DNA of 64,000 nucleotides from Paenibacillus sp. PastM-3. GTDB taxonomy: Bacteria; Bacillota; Bacilli; Paenibacillales; Paenibacillaceae. Position 1 is the first letter of the stretch. Every line of letters starts with the position of its first letter. Location: positions 186,001 through 250,000 of the forward strand of contig NZ_JARXXP010000003.1 of the NCBI RefSeq assembly GCF_029893965.1, in the 5' to 3' direction. The notes under the pieces were generated by a model, which saw nothing but the letters and a program-made list of their open reading frames with translations, had not been told where the DNA came from and ran no database searches. A program made the translations under genes and the position numbers. Of this stretch, positions 9,637 to 17,053 are shown one piece after another.

Positions 9637-9697
9637 TAAACTCTTGCTTAAAATTCATTAAAATTTTAAGTTTTTTTCATTGAAAGGATGACCTCAT

Positions 9698-10438
9698 ATG
9701 GTTAAAGGACATATCCACTCTTTAGAGACATTTGGAACGGTGGATGGCCCGGGAATCCGCTTCGTGCTTTTTATGCAGGGCTGTCTGCTTAAATGCCAGT
9801 ATTGCCACAACCCGGATACCTGGGGGCTGAATGAAGGCAAGGAAATGACACTCGAAGAAGTACTTGCGGAAATCGAGCCGTACTTGAATTATTATAAGAC
9901 TTCCGGCGGCGGGCTTACCGTTTCCGGCGGCGAGCCTACACTGCAGGCGCATTTCGTGAAGCAGCTGTTTACAGAAGTGAAGAAGCGCTGGAATCTGCAT
10001 ACCACTCTTGATTCCAACGGCTACAATGACGGCTCGAAGATCAGCGATCTGCTGGATGTTACCGATCTTGTCCTGCTGGACCTGAAGCATATCGATGATG
10101 AAGCTCATATTAAGCTGACCGGTAAATCCAATGACCGTACATTGAAGCTGGCCCGCTGGTTGTCCGATCATAACCGTAAAATGTGGATCCGCCACGTATA
10201 TGTTCCCGGCATTCATAATAAAGAAGAAGATCTGCTTAACCTTGGACGTTTTATCGGAACCCTGAACGGGGTTGAGAAGTTTGAAATCTTGCCTTATCAT
10301 CAGATGGGGATATATAAATGGCAAGAGCTGGGGCGTCCTTACGAGCTTGAAGGGGTGCCTTCACCAGGCGATGAGGAAGTACAGCGTGCGTACCGGCTGA
10401 TTGAAGAGGGACGCAGAGAAACCGCTCTGGTTAAGTAG
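9698..10438 (+). CDS. pflA: Pyruvate formate-lyase activating enzyme (radical SAM)
   Basis: A 246-residue radical-SAM enzyme that uses a [4Fe-4S] cluster and S-adenosylmethionine to create the glycyl radical on PflB. The cluster motif CxxxCxxC is Cys29, Cys33 and Cys36 in 'GCLLKCQYC', with the activase signature 'TFGTVDGPGIRFV' before it and 'SGGEPTLQ' (SAM binding) near residue 75. It sits directly behind its substrate's gene, separated by a hairpin. The start ATG follows GAAAGGATG. Confidence 0.96.
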   Translation: MVKGHIHSLETFGTVDGPGIRFVLFMQGCLLKCQYCHNPDTWGLNEGKEMTLEEVLAEIEPYLNYYKTSGGGLTVSGGEPTLQAHFVKQLFTEVKKRWNLHTTLDSNGYNDGSKISDLLDVTDLVLLDLKHIDDEAHIKLTGKSNDRTLKLARWLSDHNRKMWIRHVYVPGIHNKEEDLLNLGRFIGTLNGVEKFEILPYHQMGIYKWQELGRPYELEGVPSPGDEEVQRAYRLIEEGRRETALVK

Positions 10439-10454
10439 TGGAAACAGATATATA

Positions 10455-10494
10455 AAGCCGTTCCTGATAGCGATAGCTGCGGAGCGGCTTTTTT
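10455..10494 (+). terminator. pfl operon terminator
   Basis: AAGCCGTTCC (10455-10464) pairs with GGAGCGGCTT (10481-10490), followed by TTTTTT. Confidence 0.85.
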
Positions 10495-10559
10495 GCTTGG
10501 CTTCATATGAGGATACAAAGCTCATGTTACACTGTGAAAACTCATGATATAGTATTCAG

Positions 10560-10586
10560 ACGGACTCAGGAAATATTTTGTACGGC
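10560..10586 (+). repeat. Solo copy of the TAACGGACTC repeat unit
   Basis: ACGGACTCAGGA, then ATTTTGTACGG after a short gap, matches the unit at 37958 (ACGGACTCAGGA then TTATTTCGTAC) with a 3-base deletion. No partner unit was found nearby, so this appears to be an isolated or decayed member of the family described at 22.9 and 38.0 kb. Confidence 0.5.
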
Positions 10587-10691
10587 GGACTAGTCACAAT
10601 GTATAAGTATTCTAACAGGAGAATTGTTTTCAAACATGTTGAAAGTGAACTTGTGTAATATAAGATTACTTTACATGCAACTTAAAAGTGA

Positions 10692-10705
10692 TGTATTCGC
10701 TTACA
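10692..10705. promoter_or_regulatory. cre-like site upstream of second ABC operon
   Basis: TGTATTCGCTTACA matches the cre consensus at 13 of 14 positions. It lies just upstream of the candidate promoter at 10744-10772. Confidence 0.5.
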
Positions 10706-10743
10706 TTAGAGGTTTTTATCCCTATTGTAGATGAATGTTAACC

Positions 10744-10772
10744 TTACGATTACAAATGACGTTTTTTATAAT
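10744..10772 (+). promoter_or_regulatory. Candidate sigma-A promoter of second ABC operon
   Basis: A weak -35 TTACGA (10744-10749), 17-bp spacer and perfect -10 TATAAT (10767-10772), 44 bp before the binding-protein start. The weak -35 would suit activation by an AraC-type regulator. The rest of the 377-bp gap holds the pfl terminator, the solo repeat and the cre-like site. Confidence 0.45.
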
Positions 10773-10815
10773 AAGAGGTGTAAGGGAAATCATTAAATAG
10801 GGAGGGTCACCCGTA

Positions 10816-12222
10816 ATGAGAAAGAGTATAACGATGCTGTTGTCCCTGATGTTTGTCACTTCTGCGCTGTTGACGGCCTGTGGCGGAAACAACAATAATA
10901 CAGGTAACAACGGGGGAGCCGCGGCAACAAATAGCGGAACAGCTGCGACGAATGCCCCGGCAACAGAAGAACCTGTGAATACAGAGCCTTTTGAAATGAC
11001 CATCCGCCATACCCAGGTTGGTGCCGACAAGCAAAAGCGTCTGGCCATCCTGGAGGATGTAGTCGGCAAGGTGCAGGAGGAAGTGCCCGGCCTGACCTTT
11101 AAGCTCGACGGGGTGGATTCGGATGTGAACCGTAAAGAGAAGCTGCGCGGTGAAATGGCCGCCGGCAATCCGCCGGAAATTTTTGACCTGTTCGGCAGCC
11201 CGGATTCCAAGATCTACGCAAAGGAAGGCAAGCTGCTGGATCTGACCCCGATTCTGGAGGAGCTGGGCATCAAGGACAAATTCTCCAATCTTGATCCGTT
11301 TACTTATGAAGGCAAAATCTACGGACTGCCGATTGGCGGCTCGGGTGAGGGCTTCTTCTATAACAAGGAATATTATGCAAGCAAGGGCTGGAAGGCTCCG
11401 GCCACCTTCGCCGAGCTGGAGCAGCAGCTGGCTGATATCAAAGCGGATGGCAAAGTGCCGCTGGCCGGCGCCTCCAAAGCAGGCTGGGTACCGCTGATGC
11501 TGGCTAACCACCTGTGGTCCCGCTATGCCGGACCGGATGTAACGGCGAAATTCGCGACCGGTGAGGCAAAATGGAGTGACCCTAATGTTGTCAAAGGTTT
11601 TGCCAAATACAAGGAGTGGGTCGATAAAGGCTACTTCAAAAAAGGTGAGCTCGGATTCGAATATGCTGAATATACCACTCAATTTACCAGCGGTGAAGCG
11701 ATCCTGATGTATGACGGAACATGGAAATCCTCCGTATTCAAAGCCGGCCAGTCCGGTGAAGGCCTGATCGGCAAGGTTGGCTTCTTCAACATTCCGGCGG
11801 TTGACGGCGGAGTGGGTGATCAGACAGCGCTGATGCGTGATGTGAACAACGGCTACGGCTTCTCTGCTTCCGCAGGTGAAGATGAACGCCAGCTGGCTGC
11901 CGTGAAATCCTTCATTAAAAATATGTACAACGAAGAAATGCAGCTCCGCGGTCTGGTAGAGGATGGCGTCCTGCCGGCAATGAAGCTGGACCAGGCAGTG
12001 CTGGATGCGAACATTACCGATGACCTGATGAAAGAAATCGTGGCGGTGCTCAATAACTCCGCATCCTCCTTCCCGGCATTTGACTCGCTGGTTCAGGCGG
12101 ATGTGACCACCGAGATCAGCAACATTCAGATTCAAAAGCTGATCGGCGGCCAGACCACTCCTGAGAAGATGGGCGAAGAACTGCAGAAGGTTCAGGAAGA
12201 AGCGAACGCGGCTGTGGAGTAG
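10816..12222 (+). CDS. Extracellular sugar-binding lipoprotein (second CUT1 system)
   Basis: A 468-residue MalE-type binding protein. The signal peptide ends in lipobox LLTAC followed by GGNNN and an N/G/A/T-rich tether to about residue 55. 'YEGKIYGLPIGGSGEGFFYNKE' near residues 165-185 is a typical sugar-binding family stretch. It would capture a carbohydrate outside the membrane for the permease pair at 12383-14097. Two hairpins separate it from the permeases, so it is probably made in excess. It is not a close copy of the binding protein at 2.6 kb. Start ATG follows GGGAGGG. Confidence 0.9.
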   Translation: MRKSITMLLSLMFVTSALLTACGGNNNNTGNNGGAAATNSGTAATNAPATEEPVNTEPFEMTIRHTQVGADKQKRLAILEDVVGKVQEEVPGLTFKLDGVDSDVNRKEKLRGEMAAGNPPEIFDLFGSPDSKIYAKEGKLLDLTPILEELGIKDKFSNLDPFTYEGKIYGLPIGGSGEGFFYNKEYYASKGWKAPATFAELEQQLADIKADGKVPLAGASKAGWVPLMLANHLWSRYAGPDVTAKFATGEAKWSDPNVVKGFAKYKEWVDKGYFKKGELGFEYAEYTTQFTSGEAILMYDGTWKSSVFKAGQSGEGLIGKVGFFNIPAVDGGVGDQTALMRDVNNGYGFSASAGEDERQLAAVKSFIKNMYNEEMQLRGLVEDGVLPAMKLDQAVLDANITDDLMKEIVAVLNNSASSFPAFDSLVQADVTTEISNIQIQKLIGGQTTPEKMGEELQKVQEEANAAVE

Positions 12223-12238
12223 TCAACCATTGAAATGT

Positions 12239-12270
12239 ACCCTGGTGGCTGCTCCAGGGTATATTTTTTT
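12239..12270 (+). terminator. Terminator-like hairpin 1 after binding-protein gene
   Basis: ACCCTGG (12239-12245) pairs with CCAGGGT (12254-12260), followed by a near-continuous T-run to 12270. Probably allows partial read-through into the permease genes. Confidence 0.75.
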
Positions 12271-12282
12271 TAAGATTGGCAT

Positions 12283-12340
12283 CCCCGCAAAGTAACGGAA
12301 TCATCTTCATGTTAAGCCCTCACTTTGCGGGGTTATTTTA
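12283..12340 (+). terminator. Terminator-like hairpin 2 after binding-protein gene
   Basis: CCCCGCAAAGT (12283-12293) pairs perfectly with ACTTTGCGGGG (12322-12332), followed by TTATTTTA. The tail is weaker than in hairpin 1. It is the second stem in tandem before the permeases. Confidence 0.6.
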
Positions 12341-12382
12341 CACCCGGCAGACCTTCCCAGATTTCAAGCATCGGAGGTAGTT

Positions 12383-13267
12383 ATGAATAAAGCGCTCAGA
12401 AATCCACTCGTCTTTATCCTGTTCGTTCTTCCTGCACTTGCCTTGTTCCTGATCTTCTTTATCTATCCCATATTCAACTCAATCTATTACAGCCTGACCA
12501 GCTGGAACGGTGTATCCGACACGGTTAAAATGACCGGCCTGACGAATTATGAAAAAGCGCTCGGTGATGACCGCTTCTGGATATCGGTGAAGAATAACGG
12601 CTGGTTCATTCTGTTCTCTGTCTTTATCCAGGTTCCGCTGATTGTCCTATTCTCCTTGCTGATTGCTAACGTTAAGAAGCTCAAGGGTTTGTATAAAACG
12701 GCAGTGTTCATGCCTTCAATTATGTCGACGGCAGTCATCGGTATCCTCTGGGGCTTCATTTATGAGCCCAACATCGGCCTGTTTAACAAGCTGCTGGGCC
12801 TGTTTGGCATAGATCCGGTATACTGGTTGTCCGATGAACGGTTTGCCATGCTGTCGATTCTGATCACCAATGCCTGGCAATGGACCGGATTCTACATTGT
12901 AATGGTGCTGGCGGCGATTCTGGCTATTCCGGGAGAGCTTGAGGAGGCTGCAGCGATTGACGGCGCTACGGGCTTCCAGCGGGCTACACGCATCACTCTG
13001 CCGCTGATTGTGCCGATCATTTCAGTAGTGATTATGCTCTCTATTGCCGGGGCAATGAAGGCGGCTGATATCGTCATCGTTATGACCAAAGGCGGCCCGG
13101 CCGGTTCGACCGAAGTGATGGCCACCTATATGATCAAATATGCAATTACGAACTTTAAGTACGGGTACGGCAATACCATTGCGGTCCTGATCTTCGTATT
13201 TACGCTTATCGTGACAGTGGTGTACCAGCTGCTGTTTAACCGGCGTAGTGAAAGGATTGAATACTGA
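12383..13267 (+). CDS. CUT1 sugar ABC transporter permease (MalF-like)
   Basis: A 294-residue integral membrane protein with six hydrophobic segments and the EAA loop 'EAAAIDGATGFQRATRITLPLI' (about residues 190-211). It pairs with the next gene product to form the translocation pore. It starts at an ATG behind GGAGGTAG and its stop overlaps the next start (TGATG), so the two are co-translated. The ATPase is not encoded here and is expected to be a shared MsmX-type subunit. Confidence 0.92.
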   Translation: MNKALRNPLVFILFVLPALALFLIFFIYPIFNSIYYSLTSWNGVSDTVKMTGLTNYEKALGDDRFWISVKNNGWFILFSVFIQVPLIVLFSLLIANVKKLKGLYKTAVFMPSIMSTAVIGILWGFIYEPNIGLFNKLLGLFGIDPVYWLSDERFAMLSILITNAWQWTGFYIVMVLAAILAIPGELEEAAAIDGATGFQRATRITLPLIVPIISVVIMLSIAGAMKAADIVIVMTKGGPAGSTEVMATYMIKYAITNFKYGYGNTIAVLIFVFTLIVTVVYQLLFNRRSERIEY

Positions 13268-14097
13268 TGCCGCGTGCTCTCAGAAAAAGTCTGCCCCATG
13301 CCGCGCTGCTCGGCTACCTGCTGGTTGTGCTGTTCCCGTTCCTGTTTGTGCTGTTCTCCTCTGTAAAAAAGGATAATAACTCGATAGCGCTGAACCCCTT
13401 CGGCATTCCGAAGGAGTTCGTATTCAATAACTATGTGGAAGCCTGGGTCAATGCGAAGATCAGCACGTACTTTTTTAACAGCTTATATATCTCGGTCTTT
13501 GCCTCGGTGGTGTCGATTATTCTGGCCGGTATGTTTGCCTTCGCTGTTACCCGGATGCGCCACGGCCGCTGGAATATACTGCTGTACTCGTTCGTACTGG
13601 TAGGAATGCTGATTCCGAATAACGCGCTGATGCTGCCGATCTATACAATTGTGCGCAAGCTGCATATTCTGAACACGCACTGGGCGCTCATTATTCCGTA
13701 TATTGCCAATGCGATCCCGTTTACGATCATCATTCTCGCTGCCTTCATGCGTTCACTTCCCAGTGAAATTGAGGAAGCGGCGGTAATGGATGGGTTGAAG
13801 GCCCCGGGCATCTTTGCTAAGATTATTGTACCTCTGACGGTTCCCGCCATGGTTACAGTATTCATCGTCAATTTCCTGGGAAATTGGAATGAGTTTTTGC
13901 TGGCCAACTATTTTCTTTCTAATGATGAGCTGCGCACGCTTCCGGTGGGAATGGTCCAATTCCGTGATCAGTATCAGATGAACTATGCGCAGATGTCCGC
14001 AGGTATCGTCTACAGCGTGCTTCCGGTCGTTATCATTTATGCTATTTTGCAGGAGAAAATCATTGAAGGTGTAACGGCAGGCAGCGTAAAGGGCTAA
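13267..14097 (+). CDS. CUT1 sugar ABC transporter permease (MalG-like)
   Basis: A 276-residue MalG-type permease with six hydrophobic segments, the EAA motif 'EAAVMDGLKAPGIFAKIIVPLT' and the family C-terminus 'GVTAGSVKG'. It overlaps the upstream permease gene by one base. The sensor kinase gene begins 26 bp downstream, so transporter and two-component system probably share one transcript. Confidence 0.92.
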   Translation: MPRALRKSLPHAALLGYLLVVLFPFLFVLFSSVKKDNNSIALNPFGIPKEFVFNNYVEAWVNAKISTYFFNSLYISVFASVVSIILAGMFAFAVTRMRHGRWNILLYSFVLVGMLIPNNALMLPIYTIVRKLHILNTHWALIIPYIANAIPFTIIILAAFMRSLPSEIEEAAVMDGLKAPGIFAKIIVPLTVPAMVTVFIVNFLGNWNEFLLANYFLSNDELRTLPVGMVQFRDQYQMNYAQMSAGIVYSVLPVVIIYAILQEKIIEGVTAGSVKG

Positions 14098-14123
14098 CCT
14101 AATTACAGTCAGGAGCGCAGCTT

Positions 14124-15980
14124 ATGAATTTGCGCTATAAATTATTTACTGCATTTTTGGGCCTGATCATTATTCCGCTATTTACCCTTGGCATGATTAT
14201 GTTCTTCGTCACGTATAACTCCATTGAGAAGAAGTACAGCCAGCAGTCCGAGTATTCACTCAAAGCGATCAGCTACAGCATCTCCAATGTGTTCAAGGAT
14301 ATGAACAATGTAACGGATAACGGGATAGCCACCTCGGTGTTTCATATGGCACTCAGTGCGGATGATCCCTCCAAGCAGGATTTGACCGATGCCGAGCAGC
14401 TCAGCCTGAACGCCAGCCAGCGCAATTTCCGGAGTCTGCTCTATAATCATCCATCGATCAGCTATGCGTTTTTGTACAATTTTAACGGAAAAGGCAGCTC
14501 GGAAATTGTCTCGGTATTCACCAAGGAAAACTTCCGGACGCTACCGTACGAAAAATTCAAGGGAAGTGAGCTGTACCAGGAAGTAATGGAGCTTAACGGT
14601 GTGCCCAAGTGGCTGGCGCCGCATGAGTATCCTGAGCTGACCGGAACAGAGCCGGTATTTACGCAGATCCGCCTGATTAAGGAGCTTAGCTTCTTTCAGA
14701 ATATCGGTATTCTGGTGGTGCAGATCAAGAACTGGGAGTTCGAATCCATCTTCCGCAATTTGAAAATCGGCGACAGCAACCAGAAGGTTTCTTTTATGCT
14801 GGTGAATGATAACGGGATGATCCTGCTTGATCCGGACCACAGTCTGGACGGGCAGGATTTGAGCTCTTTTACTGCAAAAGAAATTAAATATAAGCCGGGA
14901 TTTCAGAGCTTCAGAACAGAGTTCGCCGGTGAAAAAAGCATCTTGTCCGTCTATCACCTCAAGGACTATCCCTGGAGTCTGGTCTCGGTCACCTCGTGGG
15001 ATTCCCTGTCCCGTGAAGTTACGGTGTTCGCCCGCTGGTTCGTTGCCGTGATTTTTCTGTGCCTGCTGGCGGCAGTCATATTTAACCTGTTTTTTATGAA
15101 CCGGATTACCGGCGGTATTGCCGTCATTGTCCGCTTCATGCGCCGGGTAGAGGATGGCGACCTGACCACAAGGGTAGAGGAAAAAGGCAATGATGAGATG
15201 ACCCTGCTGGCCAGAGGCATCAATGACTTGATGAACAAAATCAATATGCTGTTCAACCGGATTCAGGTTGAGCAGCGCCGCAAAAACCAGGCAGAAATGC
15301 GGGTGCTGCAGGCGCAGATCAAGCCGCATTTTCTGTTCAATACACTGGAATCGATCAATGTGCTTGCTGTCCAAAATGAAGGGCGGAAGGTCAGTGAGAT
15401 GGTCTACCGGCTGGCCGGTATTCTGCGGATCAGTATTCAGGACCGGGACGAAATTACGCTGCAGGAGGAAATTACCCATCTGCGCAACTATCTGGACATC
15501 CAGAAATTCCGGTTCGAGGATGTATTCGATTATGAGCTCGACATTCCTGATGAGCTGCTTGGCTGCGGCATTCTGAAGCTGACGCTGCAGCCGCTGGTCG
15601 AGAACAGCATTCAGCACGGGTTCGAGGGGATCGGGTACCACGGCCTGGTAAAAGTGAAGGGCTGGGAGGAGCGGGGCAATCTGATTCTGCGGATCGAGGA
15701 TAACGGAATCGGTATGACACCGGCCCAGCTGTCCATGTTCCAGTACATGGTTCATGATCCGGCTGAGGCGGATGCTTCATCCCGGACAGGAGATGGCATG
15801 CGCCATCAGGAACGGCGGGGGCTGGGCGTCCGCAGTGTAGCTGACCGTATCCGTATTGAGTACGGTAACCGCTACGGTATCTTTATCTGTGCCAGTCCCG
15901 GAACCGGAACGGTTATCCAGTGCGTCATTCCCAAATATGAGCAGGGGGAAGATCATTATGCTAAAGGTTCTGCTGGTTGA
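14124..15980 (+). CDS. YesM-like sensor histidine kinase
   Basis: A 618-residue membrane kinase. An N-terminal membrane helix (residues ~8-30) and a second one (~305-330) flank an extracellular dCache-like sensor domain. A HAMP segment (~330-385) leads to a His_kinase domain with the phospho-acceptor in 'QAQIKPHFLFNTLESI' and an HATPase_c domain with 'VENSIQHGF' and 'DNGIGM'. This is the LytS/YesM type, which typically senses extracellular sugars or their binding proteins and controls neighbouring CUT1 genes. The downstream response regulator overlaps it by 23 bp. Confidence 0.93.
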   Translation: MNLRYKLFTAFLGLIIIPLFTLGMIMFFVTYNSIEKKYSQQSEYSLKAISYSISNVFKDMNNVTDNGIATSVFHMALSADDPSKQDLTDAEQLSLNASQRNFRSLLYNHPSISYAFLYNFNGKGSSEIVSVFTKENFRTLPYEKFKGSELYQEVMELNGVPKWLAPHEYPELTGTEPVFTQIRLIKELSFFQNIGILVVQIKNWEFESIFRNLKIGDSNQKVSFMLVNDNGMILLDPDHSLDGQDLSSFTAKEIKYKPGFQSFRTEFAGEKSILSVYHLKDYPWSLVSVTSWDSLSREVTVFARWFVAVIFLCLLAAVIFNLFFMNRITGGIAVIVRFMRRVEDGDLTTRVEEKGNDEMTLLARGINDLMNKINMLFNRIQVEQRRKNQAEMRVLQAQIKPHFLFNTLESINVLAVQNEGRKVSEMVYRLAGILRISIQDRDEITLQEEITHLRNYLDIQKFRFEDVFDYELDIPDELLGCGILKLTLQPLVENSIQHGFEGIGYHGLVKVKGWEERGNLILRIEDNGIGMTPAQLSMFQYMVHDPAEADASSRTGDGMRHQERRGLGVRSVADRIRIEYGNRYGIFICASPGTGTVIQCVIPKYEQGEDHYAKGSAG

Positions 15981-16749
15981 CGATGAAGCCCCTATTCTGA
16001 ACAATCTCAACAAAGTGCTGCCGTGGCAGGAGATGGGAATGGAGGTTGCAGGTATGGCGCGCAGCGGGATAGAGGCGCTCAGGATTGCCGAGGAGGAGGC
16101 GCCTGACCTGGTGCTCTGTGACATCCGCATGCCGGTTATGGATGGTCTTACCTTCGTCGGCAAGCTGCGGGAAATGGGCCTGGAGAGCGAGGTGCTGCTG
16201 CTAAGCGGGTATCAGGAGTTCGATTATGCCCGGGAAGCGATCAGGCTCGGAGTCAAGGAGTACATCTGCAAGCCGATTCATTACGAGGAGCTTGGCAACA
16301 AGGTGCGCAATATCGGTGCGCAAATCCGCAGCAGACAGTACAAGGATAAGCTGTACAACAGCGTTCCGTTATTTCAGGAGCTGCCTGCTGAAGAGGATAC
16401 GTCCCGGAAAACACCCGAGCAGCTGATGAACCAGGCGGCAAAATACATTTCGGAGCGGCTGCACTATGATCTCGGAATTGAAGAAGTGGCCGGCAGGATC
16501 GGCATCAGCAGCAGTTACTTCTGCCTTCTGTTCAAGAACCGGTTCGCGATGACCTTCGTGGAATATGTGACCCAGCAGCGGATTGAGGCGGCCAAGGTCA
16601 TGCTTGCCGGAACCGATAAAAGCATAACGGCGATCAGCGCGGGTGTGGGATACCAGGAGCGGCGTTATTTTACCAAGGTCTTTCAGAAGCAGACGGGGAT
16701 GACCCCGAAAGAGTACCGTGACCGCAGCCGAAGTCCTGAAGAACATTAA
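15958..16749 (+). CDS. Short response regulator with AraC-type DNA-binding domain
   Basis: A 263-residue regulator: receiver domain at residues 1-120 (acidic 'VDDEAP' at the start, phospho-acceptor Asp in 'LVLCDIRMP', conserved Lys in 'YICKP'), a short linker, then an AraC HTH pair at ~160-260 ('VAGRIGISSSYFCLLFKNRF' and 'YQERRYFTKVFQKQTG'). The ATG at 15958 behind AGGGGGA is chosen; the longer frame from 15856 lies inside the kinase gene. YesN relatives usually exceed 350-500 residues with a central domain; that is missing here. It presumably activates the transporter operon upstream. Confidence 0.92.
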   Translation: MLKVLLVDDEAPILNNLNKVLPWQEMGMEVAGMARSGIEALRIAEEEAPDLVLCDIRMPVMDGLTFVGKLREMGLESEVLLLSGYQEFDYAREAIRLGVKEYICKPIHYEELGNKVRNIGAQIRSRQYKDKLYNSVPLFQELPAEEDTSRKTPEQLMNQAAKYISERLHYDLGIEEVAGRIGISSSYFCLLFKNRFAMTFVEYVTQQRIEAAKVMLAGTDKSITAISAGVGYQERRYFTKVFQKQTGMTPKEYRDRSRSPEEH

Positions 16750-16823
16750 ATAGCTGGAATTTCCGGAATATCAGCCGTAATAAAGGGTAACCAATATAAA
16801 GTCTAATACAAAACTCGATACGT

Positions 16824-16873
16824 GGACGATTAACCTAGAGGGTGAGGGGGGAAATCGTCCTTGTTTTTTTCTT
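16824..16873 (+). terminator. Terminator of the second ABC/two-component operon
   Basis: GGACGATT (16824-16831) pairs with AATCGTCC (16853-16860), followed by TTGTTTTTTT. The rest of the 304-bp gap holds only a small AACAGC/GCTGTT dyad at 16945-16965 and no recognisable gene. Confidence 0.85.
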
Positions 16874-17053
16874 TAGATAAAATGAAACTTTTTCAGATCC
16901 GCAGCGTCTAATACTATGTTTTGTAAAAAGAGCGTGGCAAAAAAAACAGCATCACGGCCGCTGTTAAAGCGTTTTGTTTTACGGGATTATAAGCAGCAGA
17001 CAGAGAACACACCTGCCTTATAGACTAAAAATGGGAGCTGAAGGAGTCATACC

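Noticed and set aside
10807..12135. 442-codon minus-strand open frame across the binding-protein gene
   Set aside because: Shadow of a clear lipoprotein gene on the plus strand.
16890..17053. Riboswitch before the stalk-domain protein
   Set aside because: A small AACAGC/GCTGTT dyad and GC-rich patch were seen, but no known riboswitch core could be recognised.
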